DNA of 31,407 bases from positions 1 to 31,407 of the forward strand of contig CAJMRM010000038.1 of the NCBI GenBank assembly GCA_905215775.1, written 5' to 3'. Made by a program: the position numbers and the translations under genes. Source of the DNA: an uncultured bacterium (GTDB lineage: Bacteria > Bacillota > Clostridia > Lachnospirales > Lachnospiraceae). Below are positions 16,962 to 24,580 of the stretch, in pieces. The notes under the pieces were generated by a model. That model ran no database searches and was not told the origin of the DNA. It worked only from the letters and a program-made list of their open reading frames with translations. Every line of letters begins with the position of its first letter. The first letter of the stretch is position 1.

Positions 16962-18381
16962 TCTGTTTCCTCCTTCTCCTTAAAACCACCGCTGCCCCAA
17001 TCCCAAGATACAGCAGCGGGAAGACGCCGATCATCATCACCTGGAGCATGGATGAGGTGGACTCACTGATGGTCAGGTAATTGTAATTCAGTGATTTGCT
17101 GCGGATCGCCATGGCCTCCCGCTCGCCGTTTAAGCAGGCCAGGGCATTCATGGCCAGATCACTGTTGGCGCCGGAGGAAAGGGCGTTATACATATCCATT
17201 AGAAACTCCGACGATGCGAACCATACGATCCTTCCGTCATTCTCACATTCCACTGCGACTGCCGGAGCAAAGGGGCCGTCTGTGTCTCCTTCCTCCTTTT
17301 CATACGTTTCCAGTCCGTATCCCGCTTTCTTGCTGAACGCAAGATCCGACGTGGTCAGAAGCTCTGTGACCCTTCCGCTCTCCTTCGCCTCCCCGCTTAC
17401 CACAAGGCCGCTGGAAATCGGCAGAATGGGAAAATATCTGGCCTCTGCCAGGGACGCCGTGATCTCATGCTCCCCCATCTCCGGGATCAGCGCGTAGGGC
17501 GTCTGGAGGGCATAATGCTCCCGGTCTCCTTCCACCACAATTCCGTCCTCCACTGTCACCCCGTAATCCTCCAGAAGCTGGTTCAGGTTCTCCAGTCTTC
17601 CGTCCTTCACCGGTCCGGCCGCCACAAATAACTTTCCGCCGTTTTCCACATATTCAGAAAGGAGCTTCTTTTCCTCCGGGGAAATATCGCTCTGGGGTCC
17701 GAAAATGATCACGCAGTCCGTGTCCTCCGGAACCGTTTCCGCCGTCAGAAGGGAAAGGGCAGATACTTCCATGTTTTCCTTCTCCATCTGCTCCTTAAAG
17801 GAGGCCGGAAGCTCTGTCTCCCCGTGTCCCTCCAGGAAACGGATCTCAGGAAGATCCTCGCTTATCACATAATCGATGGCTGAGGTAATGGCTCCCTCCC
17901 CGTCAAAGGAGGTATTGTAGGTGTAAGAATAAAGATCCGGCTCCTGGACATAAATGTCCCGGTATCCGATAAACCGGCTTTTCTCTCCGGCCTCCACCAC
18001 CAGACTGTTGTTCTCGACCGTCTCATCGGTATACTGCTCCGCAAAGGCCGGATACACGTCCGGGTTCTTTTTCACCACATGGATATGGTCTGAAAGGCCT
18101 TCGTATCTTCCCAGGAGATTTTCGATCACATCGTCCTCTTCTCCCGCCTGGACGATCCAGTAAATGGTCACATCGTCCTCCAGGGCGCTGATCACGGCCC
18201 GGGTATTTCCGGTCACAGAATAGAGCTTCGTGGCGCTCATATCATATTTAGTCAGATTCTCCGGCAGCGCCCCGGCCAGAATGTTTAAGACGATCACCAG
18301 GGCCAGGACAACTGCCGTTAGGATCAGGGAATACGATCCGCCGCGCAGGGAAAGGGACGCCGGTTTTTTCTGTTTTTTCAT
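16948..18381 (-). CDS. gldG: GldG-family ABC transporter auxiliary protein
   Basis: 477 residues. N-terminal membrane segment (about 17-37), a large extracytoplasmic region with TKYDMSATKLYSVTGNT, AFAEQYTDE, LEGHGETELP and NGGKLFVAAGP as in ABC_transp_aux (IFT52-like) domains, then a C-terminal membrane helix (MIGVFPLLYLGIGAAVVL) ending in a basic RRRRKQ tail. In Flavobacterium GldG works with GldA/GldF in gliding; in Clostridia the complex has no known substrate. TGATG overlap with the permease gene indicates coupled translation. Confidence 0.85.
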   Translation of the reverse strand: MKKQKKPASLSLRGGSYSLILTAVVLALVIVLNILAGALPENLTKYDMSATKLYSVTGNTRAVISALEDDVTIYWIVQAGEEDDVIENLLGRYEGLSDHIHVVKKNPDVYPAFAEQYTDETVENNSLVVEAGEKSRFIGYRDIYVQEPDLYSYTYNTSFDGEGAITSAIDYVISEDLPEIRFLEGHGETELPASFKEQMEKENMEVSALSLLTAETVPEDTDCVIIFGPQSDISPEEKKLLSEYVENGGKLFVAAGPVKDGRLENLNQLLEDYGVTVEDGIVVEGDREHYALQTPYALIPEMGEHEITASLAEARYFPILPISSGLVVSGEAKESGRVTELLTTSDLAFSKKAGYGLETYEKEEGDTDGPFAPAVAVECENDGRIVWFASSEFLMDMYNALSSGANSDLAMNALACLNGEREAMAIRSKSLNYNYLTISESTSSMLQVMMIGVFPLLYLGIGAAVVLRRRRKQNEAV

Positions 18382-19244
18382 CAGTTATACCTCCTTTTTT
18401 CCAGGGACTGGACTGACAGAAACAGGAAAAACGCCGCAAAGGTCACATAGAATACGATCCCTGTCACGTCAAAAACCCCGTTGACAAAAACGGAAAACCG
18501 ATCGAACAGGGACAGCTCCTTCATAAGCGCCGGAAGAAGTCCCTCCAGTTTTTCCGGTGTCACGAAATACACGGCCAGAAGCCCGGCCACTGCCAGAAAA
18601 TAAAAGCCATAGGCCATATTTTCATTTTTCGTCAGATACCGGATCAAAAGGCCCAGGCCGATCACCAGAGCCAGCATGGCGGCCATGGATCCTGCCGCTG
18701 TGGAGGATACGTGCTCTGCCAGACTGACACTGTAATAATTGAACAGGATCACCGCAATGCCGATCCCGGCCGCAAAGCCCTGGTTATCTGTCAGGGATGA
18801 AATGAAAACGCCCAAGGCAATGAGCGCTGCTCCCAGGAAGAAAAACGCCGTCAAGGATCCATAGGCCACCGGAAGATAGACGTCTCCAAATCTGGAGAAC
18901 ACCAGCGGGTACAGGGAAATGACAGCCAGGGGGATCAGATATACCACCAGGAGGGCCAGATATTTCCCCAGGACCACCTGTGTGGTGGTAATCGGCAGGG
19001 AGTACAGAAGCTGGTCCGTCCGCTGTTTTTTCTCCTCTGCGATCACGCGCATGGTAAGGACCGGAACAGTGACCACAAAGATCAGGCTTCCGAAGCTCAG
19101 AACAAATTCAAAGTTGCTGACCGCAGCCTGAAGGTTGTACAGGGTGGCTCCCATTCCGGTAAAGGCCAGCAAAAACGCTCCAAAGACATAGGCAGTCATG
19201 GTGTGGAAATAATTTCTTATTTCATGCTTAAAAACTGCAGTCAC
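18381..19244 (-). CDS. gldF: ABC-2 type permease, GldF-like
   Basis: 287 residues with about six membrane segments and the GldF/NosY-type features TAYVFGAFLL, RVIAEEKKQRTDQLLYSLPITTTQ and VLGKYLALLVVYL. The start codon is GTG at 19244, overlapping the ATPase stop as GTGA with a purine-rich GGGGGGAA upstream; no in-frame ATG lies closer. It forms the transmembrane part of the exporter with the ATPase upstream and the GldG-like partner downstream. Confidence 0.88.
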   Translation of the reverse strand: MTAVFKHEIRNYFHTMTAYVFGAFLLAFTGMGATLYNLQAAVSNFEFVLSFGSLIFVVTVPVLTMRVIAEEKKQRTDQLLYSLPITTTQVVLGKYLALLVVYLIPLAVISLYPLVFSRFGDVYLPVAYGSLTAFFFLGAALIALGVFISSLTDNQGFAAGIGIAVILFNYYSVSLAEHVSSTAAGSMAAMLALVIGLGLLIRYLTKNENMAYGFYFLAVAGLLAVYFVTPEKLEGLLPALMKELSLFDRFSVFVNGVFDVTGIVFYVTFAAFFLFLSVQSLEKRRYN

Positions 19245-20323
19245 ATCTCATTCCCCCCTTCTTTGTCCTCATCCCCGGTCTCCCTGGGACCGCCTTCCTC
19301 CTGGCCGTCCGGATCCTGGGAAACGCCGTCCGCCGGCTCCTGGCCGTCTTCCGGCTCCTCTGCCCCGGCCGCTCTGTCCTTTTGCGCTTCGCTCTCTGTC
19401 AGCTGGATAAAGATATCCTCCAGATCCGCCTTCTTAAGTCCCAGCTCCAAAAGCACTCTTCCGCTCTCCGAAAACCTTAGGAAAATACTGCGGGACACCG
19501 CGTAGATATCCTCCTCGCTGGTCCTGAGTACCGCTCTGGCATATCCGTTTTCTTCCTTTTTCACATCGATCCCGGACACTGCCCCGATCCCCTCCAGAAG
19601 CGCTTTCACCTCTTCCGGCTCCGCCTCTGCCGTAACCGTGATCTCTCCTGGTGCAGTCAGACGTTTTTCCAGGTTTTCCGGCTCGTCAAAGGCCACCAGC
19701 TTCCCGCCTGCAATGATCAGGACTCTTTCACAAATGGTCTGGACCTCTGAAAGGATATGGGAACTGAAAATTACGGTATGCTCCTTCCCCAGCTCACGGA
19801 TCAGCTCGCGGATCTCGATGATCTGCAAGGGATCCAGTCTCACCGTCGGCTCATCTAAAATGATCACCTCCGGATCCCCCAGAAGGGCCTGGGCGATGCC
19901 CACGCGCTGCTTATACCCCTTGGACAAAGCGGAGATCCGCCGGTTTCTCATGGCCGTCAGCTTCGTCCTCTCCAGGACCTCCCCGATCTGCCTGGACAGC
20001 TCCGCTCCCCGCAGTCCCTTGGCCTCGCCCACGAACCGCAGATATTCCGCCGGAGTTTCGTTCATATAAAGGGGCGGCTGCTCCGGCAGATAGCCGATCA
20101 GCCGCTTTGCCTTATCCGGTTCCTCAAAAATATCATATCCGTTGATTCTCACATGGCCCTCTGTAGCGGAAAGGCAGCCGGTCATAATGTTCATTGTGGT
20201 GGATTTTCCAGCTCCGTTGGGGCCCAGAAAGCCATAAACGCGGCCGTCTCCGATCTCAAACGAGAGATCGTCCACAGCCGTAACGGTTCCGTATCGTTTT
20301 GTCAGATGCTCAACTGTGATCAT
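19241..20323 (-). CDS. gldA: ABC transporter ATP-binding protein, GldA-like
   Basis: 360 residues. Walker A GPNGAGKS (34-41), Q-loop LPEQPPLY (79-86), signature LSKGYKQR (133-140), Walker B VIILDEPT (153-160) and switch histidine in FSSHILSE. The D-loop region reads TVRLDP, with R162 where nearly all ABC proteins have glycine (TVGLDP); the codon is AGA, one base from GGA. A C-terminal domain with VTAEAEPEEVKALLEGI is followed by a Glu/Asp/Gly-rich tail of about 45 residues. AGGAGG lies six bases before the ATG. First gene of the gldA-gldF-gldG-DUF4340 operon. Confidence 0.92.
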   Translation of the reverse strand: MITVEHLTKRYGTVTAVDDLSFEIGDGRVYGFLGPNGAGKSTTMNIMTGCLSATEGHVRINGYDIFEEPDKAKRLIGYLPEQPPLYMNETPAEYLRFVGEAKGLRGAELSRQIGEVLERTKLTAMRNRRISALSKGYKQRVGIAQALLGDPEVIILDEPTVRLDPLQIIEIRELIRELGKEHTVIFSSHILSEVQTICERVLIIAGGKLVAFDEPENLEKRLTAPGEITVTAEAEPEEVKALLEGIGAVSGIDVKKEENGYARAVLRTSEEDIYAVSRSIFLRFSESGRVLLELGLKKADLEDIFIQLTESEAQKDRAAGAEEPEDGQEPADGVSQDPDGQEEGGPRETGDEDKEGGNEM

Positions 20324-20338
20324 CTCTGTCCTCCTCGT

Positions 20339-20367
20339 ATAATAAGTTTGTAAGCCAAAGAAAACAA
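20339..20367 (-). promoter_or_regulatory. Probable promoter of the gldA operon
   Basis: Minus strand TTGTTT (20367-20362), 17 bases, then TATTAT (20344-20339). The -10 ends only 15 bases before the ATG, so the leader would be about 8-10 bases long and consist mostly of the AGGAGG site, which is short. The promoter coincides with the inverted repeat at 20341-20381. Confidence 0.55.
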
Positions 20368-20381
20368 CTTACAGACTTATT
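20341..20381. repeat. 14-base inverted repeat over the gldA promoter
   Basis: AATAAGTTTGTAAG (20341-20354) and CTTACAGACTTATT (20368-20381) are complementary at 13 of 14 positions, separated by 13 bases. On the plus strand six Ts follow within two bases, so it also resembles a terminator pointing toward the IS element. Because it covers the -10 to -35 region of the gldA operon it could equally be an operator. Confidence 0.7.
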
Positions 20382-20460
20382 CTTTTTTATGGTATAGAGG
20401 TAAGGACATCTAAGAGGAACTCTCCTCATCCTATTCCCATCTATACAGTCAACAGTTACA

Positions 20461-20489
20461 TTTTCATAAAGTTTATCTTGTGGTATGAT
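20461..20489 (+). promoter_or_regulatory. Probable promoter in the IS110 left end
   Basis: TTTTCA (20461-20466), 17 bases, TATGAT (20484-20489). It would start a transcript near 20497 that runs about 250 bases before the transposase ATG. A TTGACA at 22138-22143 in the right part could supply a stronger -35 if the ends were joined in a circular intermediate, as known for IS110 elements. Confidence 0.5.
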
Positions 20490-20496
20490 ATCAGCA

Positions 20497-20747
20497 GAGT
20501 CTGATGTCCGAAGGCACTGCTTTTCCTCCTTTCAGCCGGCTATGTCCGAGACTGCTCAGAAAGCTTGCAGCCTGGCACATATGGCACATTCCGCTTACAC
20601 AGAAGTTGCTTCCCCGGCCGTTAGCACCAGCAAAAAATGCTGACCGGGTGCATGCTCATTACGCGAGGCTGCGGTCACCATATGAGGCACGGGATAAACC
20701 TTCTGTTTCAGGCTTCACAAATCCAGATCGGAAAGGAGCGTGATATC
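20497..20747 (+). ncRNA. Candidate IS110 bridge RNA / structured transposase leader
   Basis: No ORF with a good start covers this stretch. It can fold into several stems, the clearest being CCCG (20613-20616) and GTTAGCA (20620-20626) pairing with TGCTGAC (20638-20644) and CGGG (20645-20648) around an A-rich loop. It also carries a direct repeat TGGCACA-TA-TGGCACA near 20574-20589. IS110 relatives such as IS621 encode a bridge RNA of about 180 bases in this position that guides donor and target choice. The assignment rests on position and folding potential only. Confidence 0.4.
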
Positions 20748-22046
20748 ATGCTTAAGATTAACTATATGTCCACTTTGTTCGTTGGTATTGATGTAAGTTC
20801 AAAATCCAATGTTGTTTATGCCATGGACTTTGATGAAAACAAATACATCTCCTCCTCTTTCAGCAATAACCAACCAGGTGCTGATGCGCTTGCTGAAATG
20901 CTATCGGAATGTATGAATAAACACTCGGATCTCAATACCATTATTATTGCATTAGAATCCACATCGGTTTACAGCATCCACATAGCTAATTTTTTATCAA
21001 CCTGTGAGCTCCTAATGCCTTATAAACCCTATGTGTACTGTGTCAACCCAAAGGCAACTGCCAACTACCGCAAATCCTATGTCAGCATGGATAAAACAGA
21101 TCCTATGGATGCTTTTCTCATTGCTGATTTTGCAAGAGTAGGACGCACAAAAAAATGCGAACCATGGCGCGGCGGACAATATCTTGCCCTAAAACGCCTG
21201 ACCAGGCACCGGCTTCATCTTGCAGAATGTATTACCCGGGAAAAAACATACATGGTTTCCAACCTCTATCTGAAATTCAGCGAACTCCAGCTTTTAGAAG
21301 GTGATGAGCAGCCATTCAGCAATACTTACGGTGTTACAGCCTCAGCAGTACTCACGGAGTTTATGTCTCCTCAGGAAATCATGGATTCATCTGAGGAAGA
21401 ACTACTTGAATTCCTGGCAGGAAAGAGCCGAAACCGTATCTCAGATATATCCAAGACCTCTGATCTGCTTAAAAAGGCTGCCAGAGATTCTTACCGATTA
21501 GATAAATGCATGTATGAACCATTAAATATATCTTTAGCAAGCTCTTTCAACTGCATCCAGACCTATCAGAAAGAAATCAAACTGATTGATCAGGCAATCG
21601 AAAAATGTATCAATGGAATGAATCCGAATGCTTTTACCATTCTGAAATCCATTCCGGGTATTGGTCCCGTATGGGCTGCTGGTATCCTGTCTGAAATAGG
21701 CGATATAACCGCATTCCATTCATCCGATGCACTTGCCAAATATGCTGGTTTAACATGGCTAAAAAAAGACTCTGGTGACTTTGTATCCGAAGATAACCGG
21801 ATTTCAAAAGCAGGCAACACTTATCTCCGTTATTATCTCGGAGAAGCTGCAAACAGCGTCAGGAGACATGTTCCTGAATATGCTGAATTCTATTCCAGAA
21901 AATATGCTGAAGTTACCAAACATCAGCACAAGAGAGCACTCGCGCTTACATCTCATAAATTCGTACGACTCATTTTTGGTTTGCTGGTCAAAAACCAACT
22001 GTACACCGGCGAAAAATTGGACGCCGAATTAAATACGGAATCTTAA
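20748..22046 (+). CDS. IS110 family transposase (RuvC-like DEDD recombinase)
   Basis: 432 residues from the ATG at 20748, with AAAGGAG about ten bases upstream; the open frame extends further upstream without a site. N-terminal DEDD domain begins FVGIDVSSKSNVVYAMD (D15), with later acidic residues in IIALESTSVYS and KTDPMDAFLIADF. The C-terminal Transposase_20 (IS116/IS110/IS902) domain is seen as LKSIPGIGPVWAAGILSEIGD and YAGLTW, with the catalytic-serine region near GNTYLRYYLGEAANSV. Full length and apparently intact. It catalyses bridge-RNA-guided recombination in this family. Confidence 0.95.
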   Translation: MLKINYMSTLFVGIDVSSKSNVVYAMDFDENKYISSSFSNNQPGADALAEMLSECMNKHSDLNTIIIALESTSVYSIHIANFLSTCELLMPYKPYVYCVNPKATANYRKSYVSMDKTDPMDAFLIADFARVGRTKKCEPWRGGQYLALKRLTRHRLHLAECITREKTYMVSNLYLKFSELQLLEGDEQPFSNTYGVTASAVLTEFMSPQEIMDSSEEELLEFLAGKSRNRISDISKTSDLLKKAARDSYRLDKCMYEPLNISLASSFNCIQTYQKEIKLIDQAIEKCINGMNPNAFTILKSIPGIGPVWAAGILSEIGDITAFHSSDALAKYAGLTWLKKDSGDFVSEDNRISKAGNTYLRYYLGEAANSVRRHVPEYAEFYSRKYAEVTKHQHKRALALTSHKFVRLIFGLLVKNQLYTGEKLDAELNTES

Positions 22047-22049
22047 TAA

Positions 22050-22080
22050 CGCTCATTTTTCAAAAACTGATTTTTGAGCG
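22050..22080 (+). terminator. Stem-loop after the IS110 transposase
   Basis: CGCTCA (22050-22055) pairs with TGAGCG (22075-22080); alternatively TCAAAAA pairs with TTTTTGA around a CTGA loop. A short GGTG/CGCC stem followed by six Ts comes about 20 bases later. Together they probably end the transposase transcript, but no single element is a textbook terminator. Confidence 0.45.
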
Positions 22081-22242
22081 ATGGTGGAGTGCGCCCTTTT
22101 TTAGGAAAATCCCATCAAAATCTTTTTCAAATATCTCTTGACATATCACCAGAATGCTTTTTTCATTTCTCTTCAGAAAGTATATCAGCCGAAGCTGAAA
22201 CCATGCTGAAAAGCCTGTGAAAAAAGGATGAACTTTCCAGTA

Positions 22243-22716
22243 TCAGGCATCTTCCTGCTCGGTCTCCAGATGATATCCCATACGGTGGATGGAACCGATC
22301 CGCACATTGGAGCCGATCCTGGCCAGCTTTTTCCTTAGGAAGCCCACATAAACCTCCACGTTGTTCTCCACTGCGTCCGTGTCATATCCCCATACCTTCT
22401 GGAGGATCGTCTCTTTGGAAAGATTGTTCCGTCCCGACTGGAGCAGGAGACGCATGATCTCAAGCTCCCTTGCCGACAGCTGCACATGCTCCGCACCGCA
22501 GCACAGCAGACCGGTGGAGGGCTCCAGGGCCGTGTTCCCAAAGACAAGCGCCTCCATCTCTTCCTCCTGCCTGTACAAAAGAGGGCGGATACACGTCCGG
22601 ATCTCCTCCGCCGCCTGACGGCTGTTCATTCCCGGCGCCCTCACGTCCACAACGGCCAGGGCTTCCGGTAAAGGCGGCTTTAAAAGCGTTTCGTCATCCA
22701 CGATCAGTATTTTCAT
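22243..22716 (-). pseudogene. OmpR-type response regulator with collapsed receiver domain
   Basis: 157 residues from the ATG at 22716 (AGGAAAGGAAG upstream). The C-terminal winged helix is complete and ordinary: VQLSARELEIMRLLLQSGR, ETILQKVWGYDTDA, NNVEVYVGFLRKKL, RIGSIHRMGYHLE. The receiver, normally about 120 residues, is reduced to about 45: MKILIVDDE keeps the acidic pocket and VVDVRAPGMN resembles the phospho-Asp strand (usual DxxMPGMNG), but helix 1 to strand 3 and everything from strand 4 on, including the conserved Thr and Lys, are missing. The frame stays open. No histidine kinase is present; downstream is the IS110 element. It may be a decaying gene or a phosphorylation-independent DNA-binding protein. 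Confidence 0.7.
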
Positions 22717-22793
22717 CTTCCTTTCCTCCTCCATCCATCTGTCCGCTCATCCGTTTCCCTGAGCGCCAGAAATTGCGCCGCAGGATACGCTAT

Positions 22794-22827
22794 AAAAAAG
22801 CAGCCGGTCCGTTTCAGAACCGACTGC
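22794..22827 (-). terminator. Terminator of the htrA-like gene
   Basis: On the minus strand GCAGTCGGTTC pairs with GACCGGCTGC (one G-U pair and a bulge) and runs into six Ts. It begins about 18 bases after the protease stop at 22845. Confidence 0.85.
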
Positions 22828-22844
22828 CTTTTGAACGTTTTTCC

Positions 22845-24386
22845 TTACTTCGGCTGCTCTGCCTTCTCTTCCTCCTTGGGTCTCTCATTCAGGGTGATGG
22901 GAATTTCCTTTTCCACATATTCGCCGTTTTCCAGTCTCTGGACCGTCAGATTTACGGTAGTCCCCTTCTTATAATAAGTCAGGAGCTTCGTGAGATCCGC
23001 ATAATTTCTTACCGTCTCACCGTCAAATTTGGTGATGATATCCTTTTCCTTCAGCTCAGAGCTGGCCGCTGCGGAGTCCTCGGTGATCTTATAAACGTAT
23101 ACGCCCTCGGGCATTCCGTAAAGCTTCGCCATGGAGGAGTCGATGTTCTGGATCTGGATCCCCAGATATCCCTGCTCTTCCTCGCCGATCTCCACCTTGG
23201 TGGTACGGTTCTTTAAGTCGTCGATGATTTCCTTTGCGTGGGAAATCGGGATCGCATAGCCGACGCCCTCTACCTTTTCATCTGCGTACTTGGCCTCGTT
23301 GATGCCGATGACCTCTCCCTTGGAATTTAACAGGGCTCCGCCGCTGTTGCCCGGGTTGATGGCCGCATCGGTCTGGATCACAGTTTTTGTCACGCCGTCC
23401 ACAGTGACCTCACGGTTTAAGGCGCTCACATGGCCCACCGTCACGCTCTGGCCCAGTCCCAGGGCATTTCCGATGGCAATGACGCCCTGGCCCATTTTCA
23501 GGGAATCTGAATCGCCCAGAGTCGCTGCCTTGATCTGGGATTTTGTATCTGCGGAGATGTCCTCCAGCGGAATGGCGATCACTGCCAGATCCGACTCCGA
23601 ATCCGTTCCCTTCACTGCCGCCTCCGCGGTGCTTTCGTCGATGAAGGTGACAGCCAGGGTCGTGGCGTCCTCGATCACATGGTTATTGGTCACCACCAGA
23701 AGCTCTGTATCGTTCTGCCCCACAATGATGCCGGAGCCGCTGCTGGGCACTTCGTAGGTCTGGGTCTGGCCAAACCAGGTGCTTCCCCGGTAAAGCATGG
23801 TATTGGTGATGGCCACTACCGATGGCATCACTGCCTCCACAATGGGGGACACATCCTCAATGAACACGCCGCCGGAGGAGGAAGAGGACGACTGGGGAGC
23901 CGCCTGGACCACCTGGGTCTGCTGGATCGGGGCCGTTTCCTCCGGGAATAAGGCATTGGCTGCCCGGTTGACGCCAAACATGGTTGCGCCGGATACCACT
24001 CCGAAGAGGAGGGCCGCCGCTGTGACCATGGCCGTGGTCTTCATGACCGAACGCTTCTTCGGAGCCTTATGGCTGCCGCCGTTCACTCCATGACCGCCGC
24101 CGTTCATTCCGCCGTTTCCGTCCTGTCCTGCATAAGGATACGGGGAAGAATGGCGGTACTGGTCCTGCTGGCCGCTCTGGCCCTGGGGACCGTTCTGATA
24201 CTGGGGCTGCTGGTACGTCTGGTCCGGACTCTGGTTCTGGGGCTGTCCCTGGCCGCTGAGTCCATACACCTGCTTTCTGACCGGCTGGGGATCCTGTCCT
24301 CCCGCCTGTGCCATACCGGACTGGCTTCCTGTCTGCTGCTGGCTGCCCTGGCCGTTATTAACCTCTGTCCATTTATCGTCGTACAT
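22845..24386 (-). CDS. htrA: HtrA/DegP-like trypsin-type serine protease with PDZ domain
   Basis: 513 residues; ATG at 24386 with AAAGGAG upstream. Residues 1-110 form a cytoplasmic Gln/Gly/Tyr-rich low-complexity tail. One membrane segment (about 115-138, TTAMVTAAALLFGVVSGATMF) anchors the enzyme. After a serine-rich linker comes the protease domain with H236 (TNNHVI), D266 (SDLAVI) and S348 (GNSGGAL). A single PDZ domain (about 405-498) begins GYLGIQIQNI. HtrA proteins degrade misfolded proteins at the outer membrane face and are commonly induced by envelope stress. Transcribed alone, with a terminator at 22794-22827 and a direct repeat upstream of the gene. Confidence 0.94.
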   Translation of the reverse strand: MYDDKWTEVNNGQGSQQQTGSQSGMAQAGGQDPQPVRKQVYGLSGQGQPQNQSPDQTYQQPQYQNGPQGQSGQQDQYRHSSPYPYAGQDGNGGMNGGGHGVNGGSHKAPKKRSVMKTTAMVTAAALLFGVVSGATMFGVNRAANALFPEETAPIQQTQVVQAAPQSSSSSSGGVFIEDVSPIVEAVMPSVVAITNTMLYRGSTWFGQTQTYEVPSSGSGIIVGQNDTELLVVTNNHVIEDATTLAVTFIDESTAEAAVKGTDSESDLAVIAIPLEDISADTKSQIKAATLGDSDSLKMGQGVIAIGNALGLGQSVTVGHVSALNREVTVDGVTKTVIQTDAAINPGNSGGALLNSKGEVIGINEAKYADEKVEGVGYAIPISHAKEIIDDLKNRTTKVEIGEEEQGYLGIQIQNIDSSMAKLYGMPEGVYVYKITEDSAAASSELKEKDIITKFDGETVRNYADLTKLLTYYKKGTTVNLTVQRLENGEYVEKEIPITLNERPKEEEKAEQPK

Positions 24387-24461
24387 AAAAATTCTCCTTT
24401 CACAACAAAGCTTATCTATCGAAAGTTCTTTGATCTCCTTGTTTATGTAAGAGAGTTTACC

Positions 24462-24517
24462 AGGGATTTGTGATGAAACTGTGATAACTTTTCAAGGGAA
24501 TTGTGAAACCGTGATAC
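24462..24517 (-). promoter_or_regulatory. Direct repeat upstream of htrA, possible regulator boxes
   Basis: On the plus strand AGGGATTTGTGATGAAAC with TGTGATA (24462-24486) and AGGGAATTGTGAAACCGTGA (24495-24514) share most positions, differing by a 3-base indel, with a 33-base period. They lie 76 to 131 bases upstream of the htrA ATG. A weak extended -10 (TGGTAAACT on the minus strand, about 24452-24460) follows. Regulated htrA promoters in Firmicutes carry repeated response-regulator sites, so an envelope-stress regulator is a reasonable guess. Confidence 0.45.
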
Positions 24518-24548
24518 AAAAAAGCGCCGCCGGAAGACCGGAAGCGCT
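24518..24548 (-). terminator. Terminator of the sir2-like/ung/uppP operon
   Basis: AGCGC plus CCGG on each side form an interrupted stem (24523-24548), followed on the minus strand by six Ts (24523-24518). It lies about 32 bases after the uppP stop. Confidence 0.8.
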
Positions 24549-24580
24549 CTTGAAATATCCTATCTTTAATGTCCTGCCCG

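Larger units (their letters stand above)
20390..22200 (+). mobile_element. IS110-family insertion sequence (approximate limits)
   Basis: An AT-richer block with one IS110-type transposase gene, a long structured 5' non-coding part (about 350 bases) and a shorter 3' part. IS110-group elements lack terminal inverted repeats and often make no target duplication, so the ends cannot be fixed from one copy; the limits given are the outer reach between the gldA promoter region and the response-regulator gene. ATATCAGC occurs near both ends (20488-20495 and 22182-22189). Base and codon use (more A/T in third positions) differ clearly from both sides. Confidence 0.75.
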
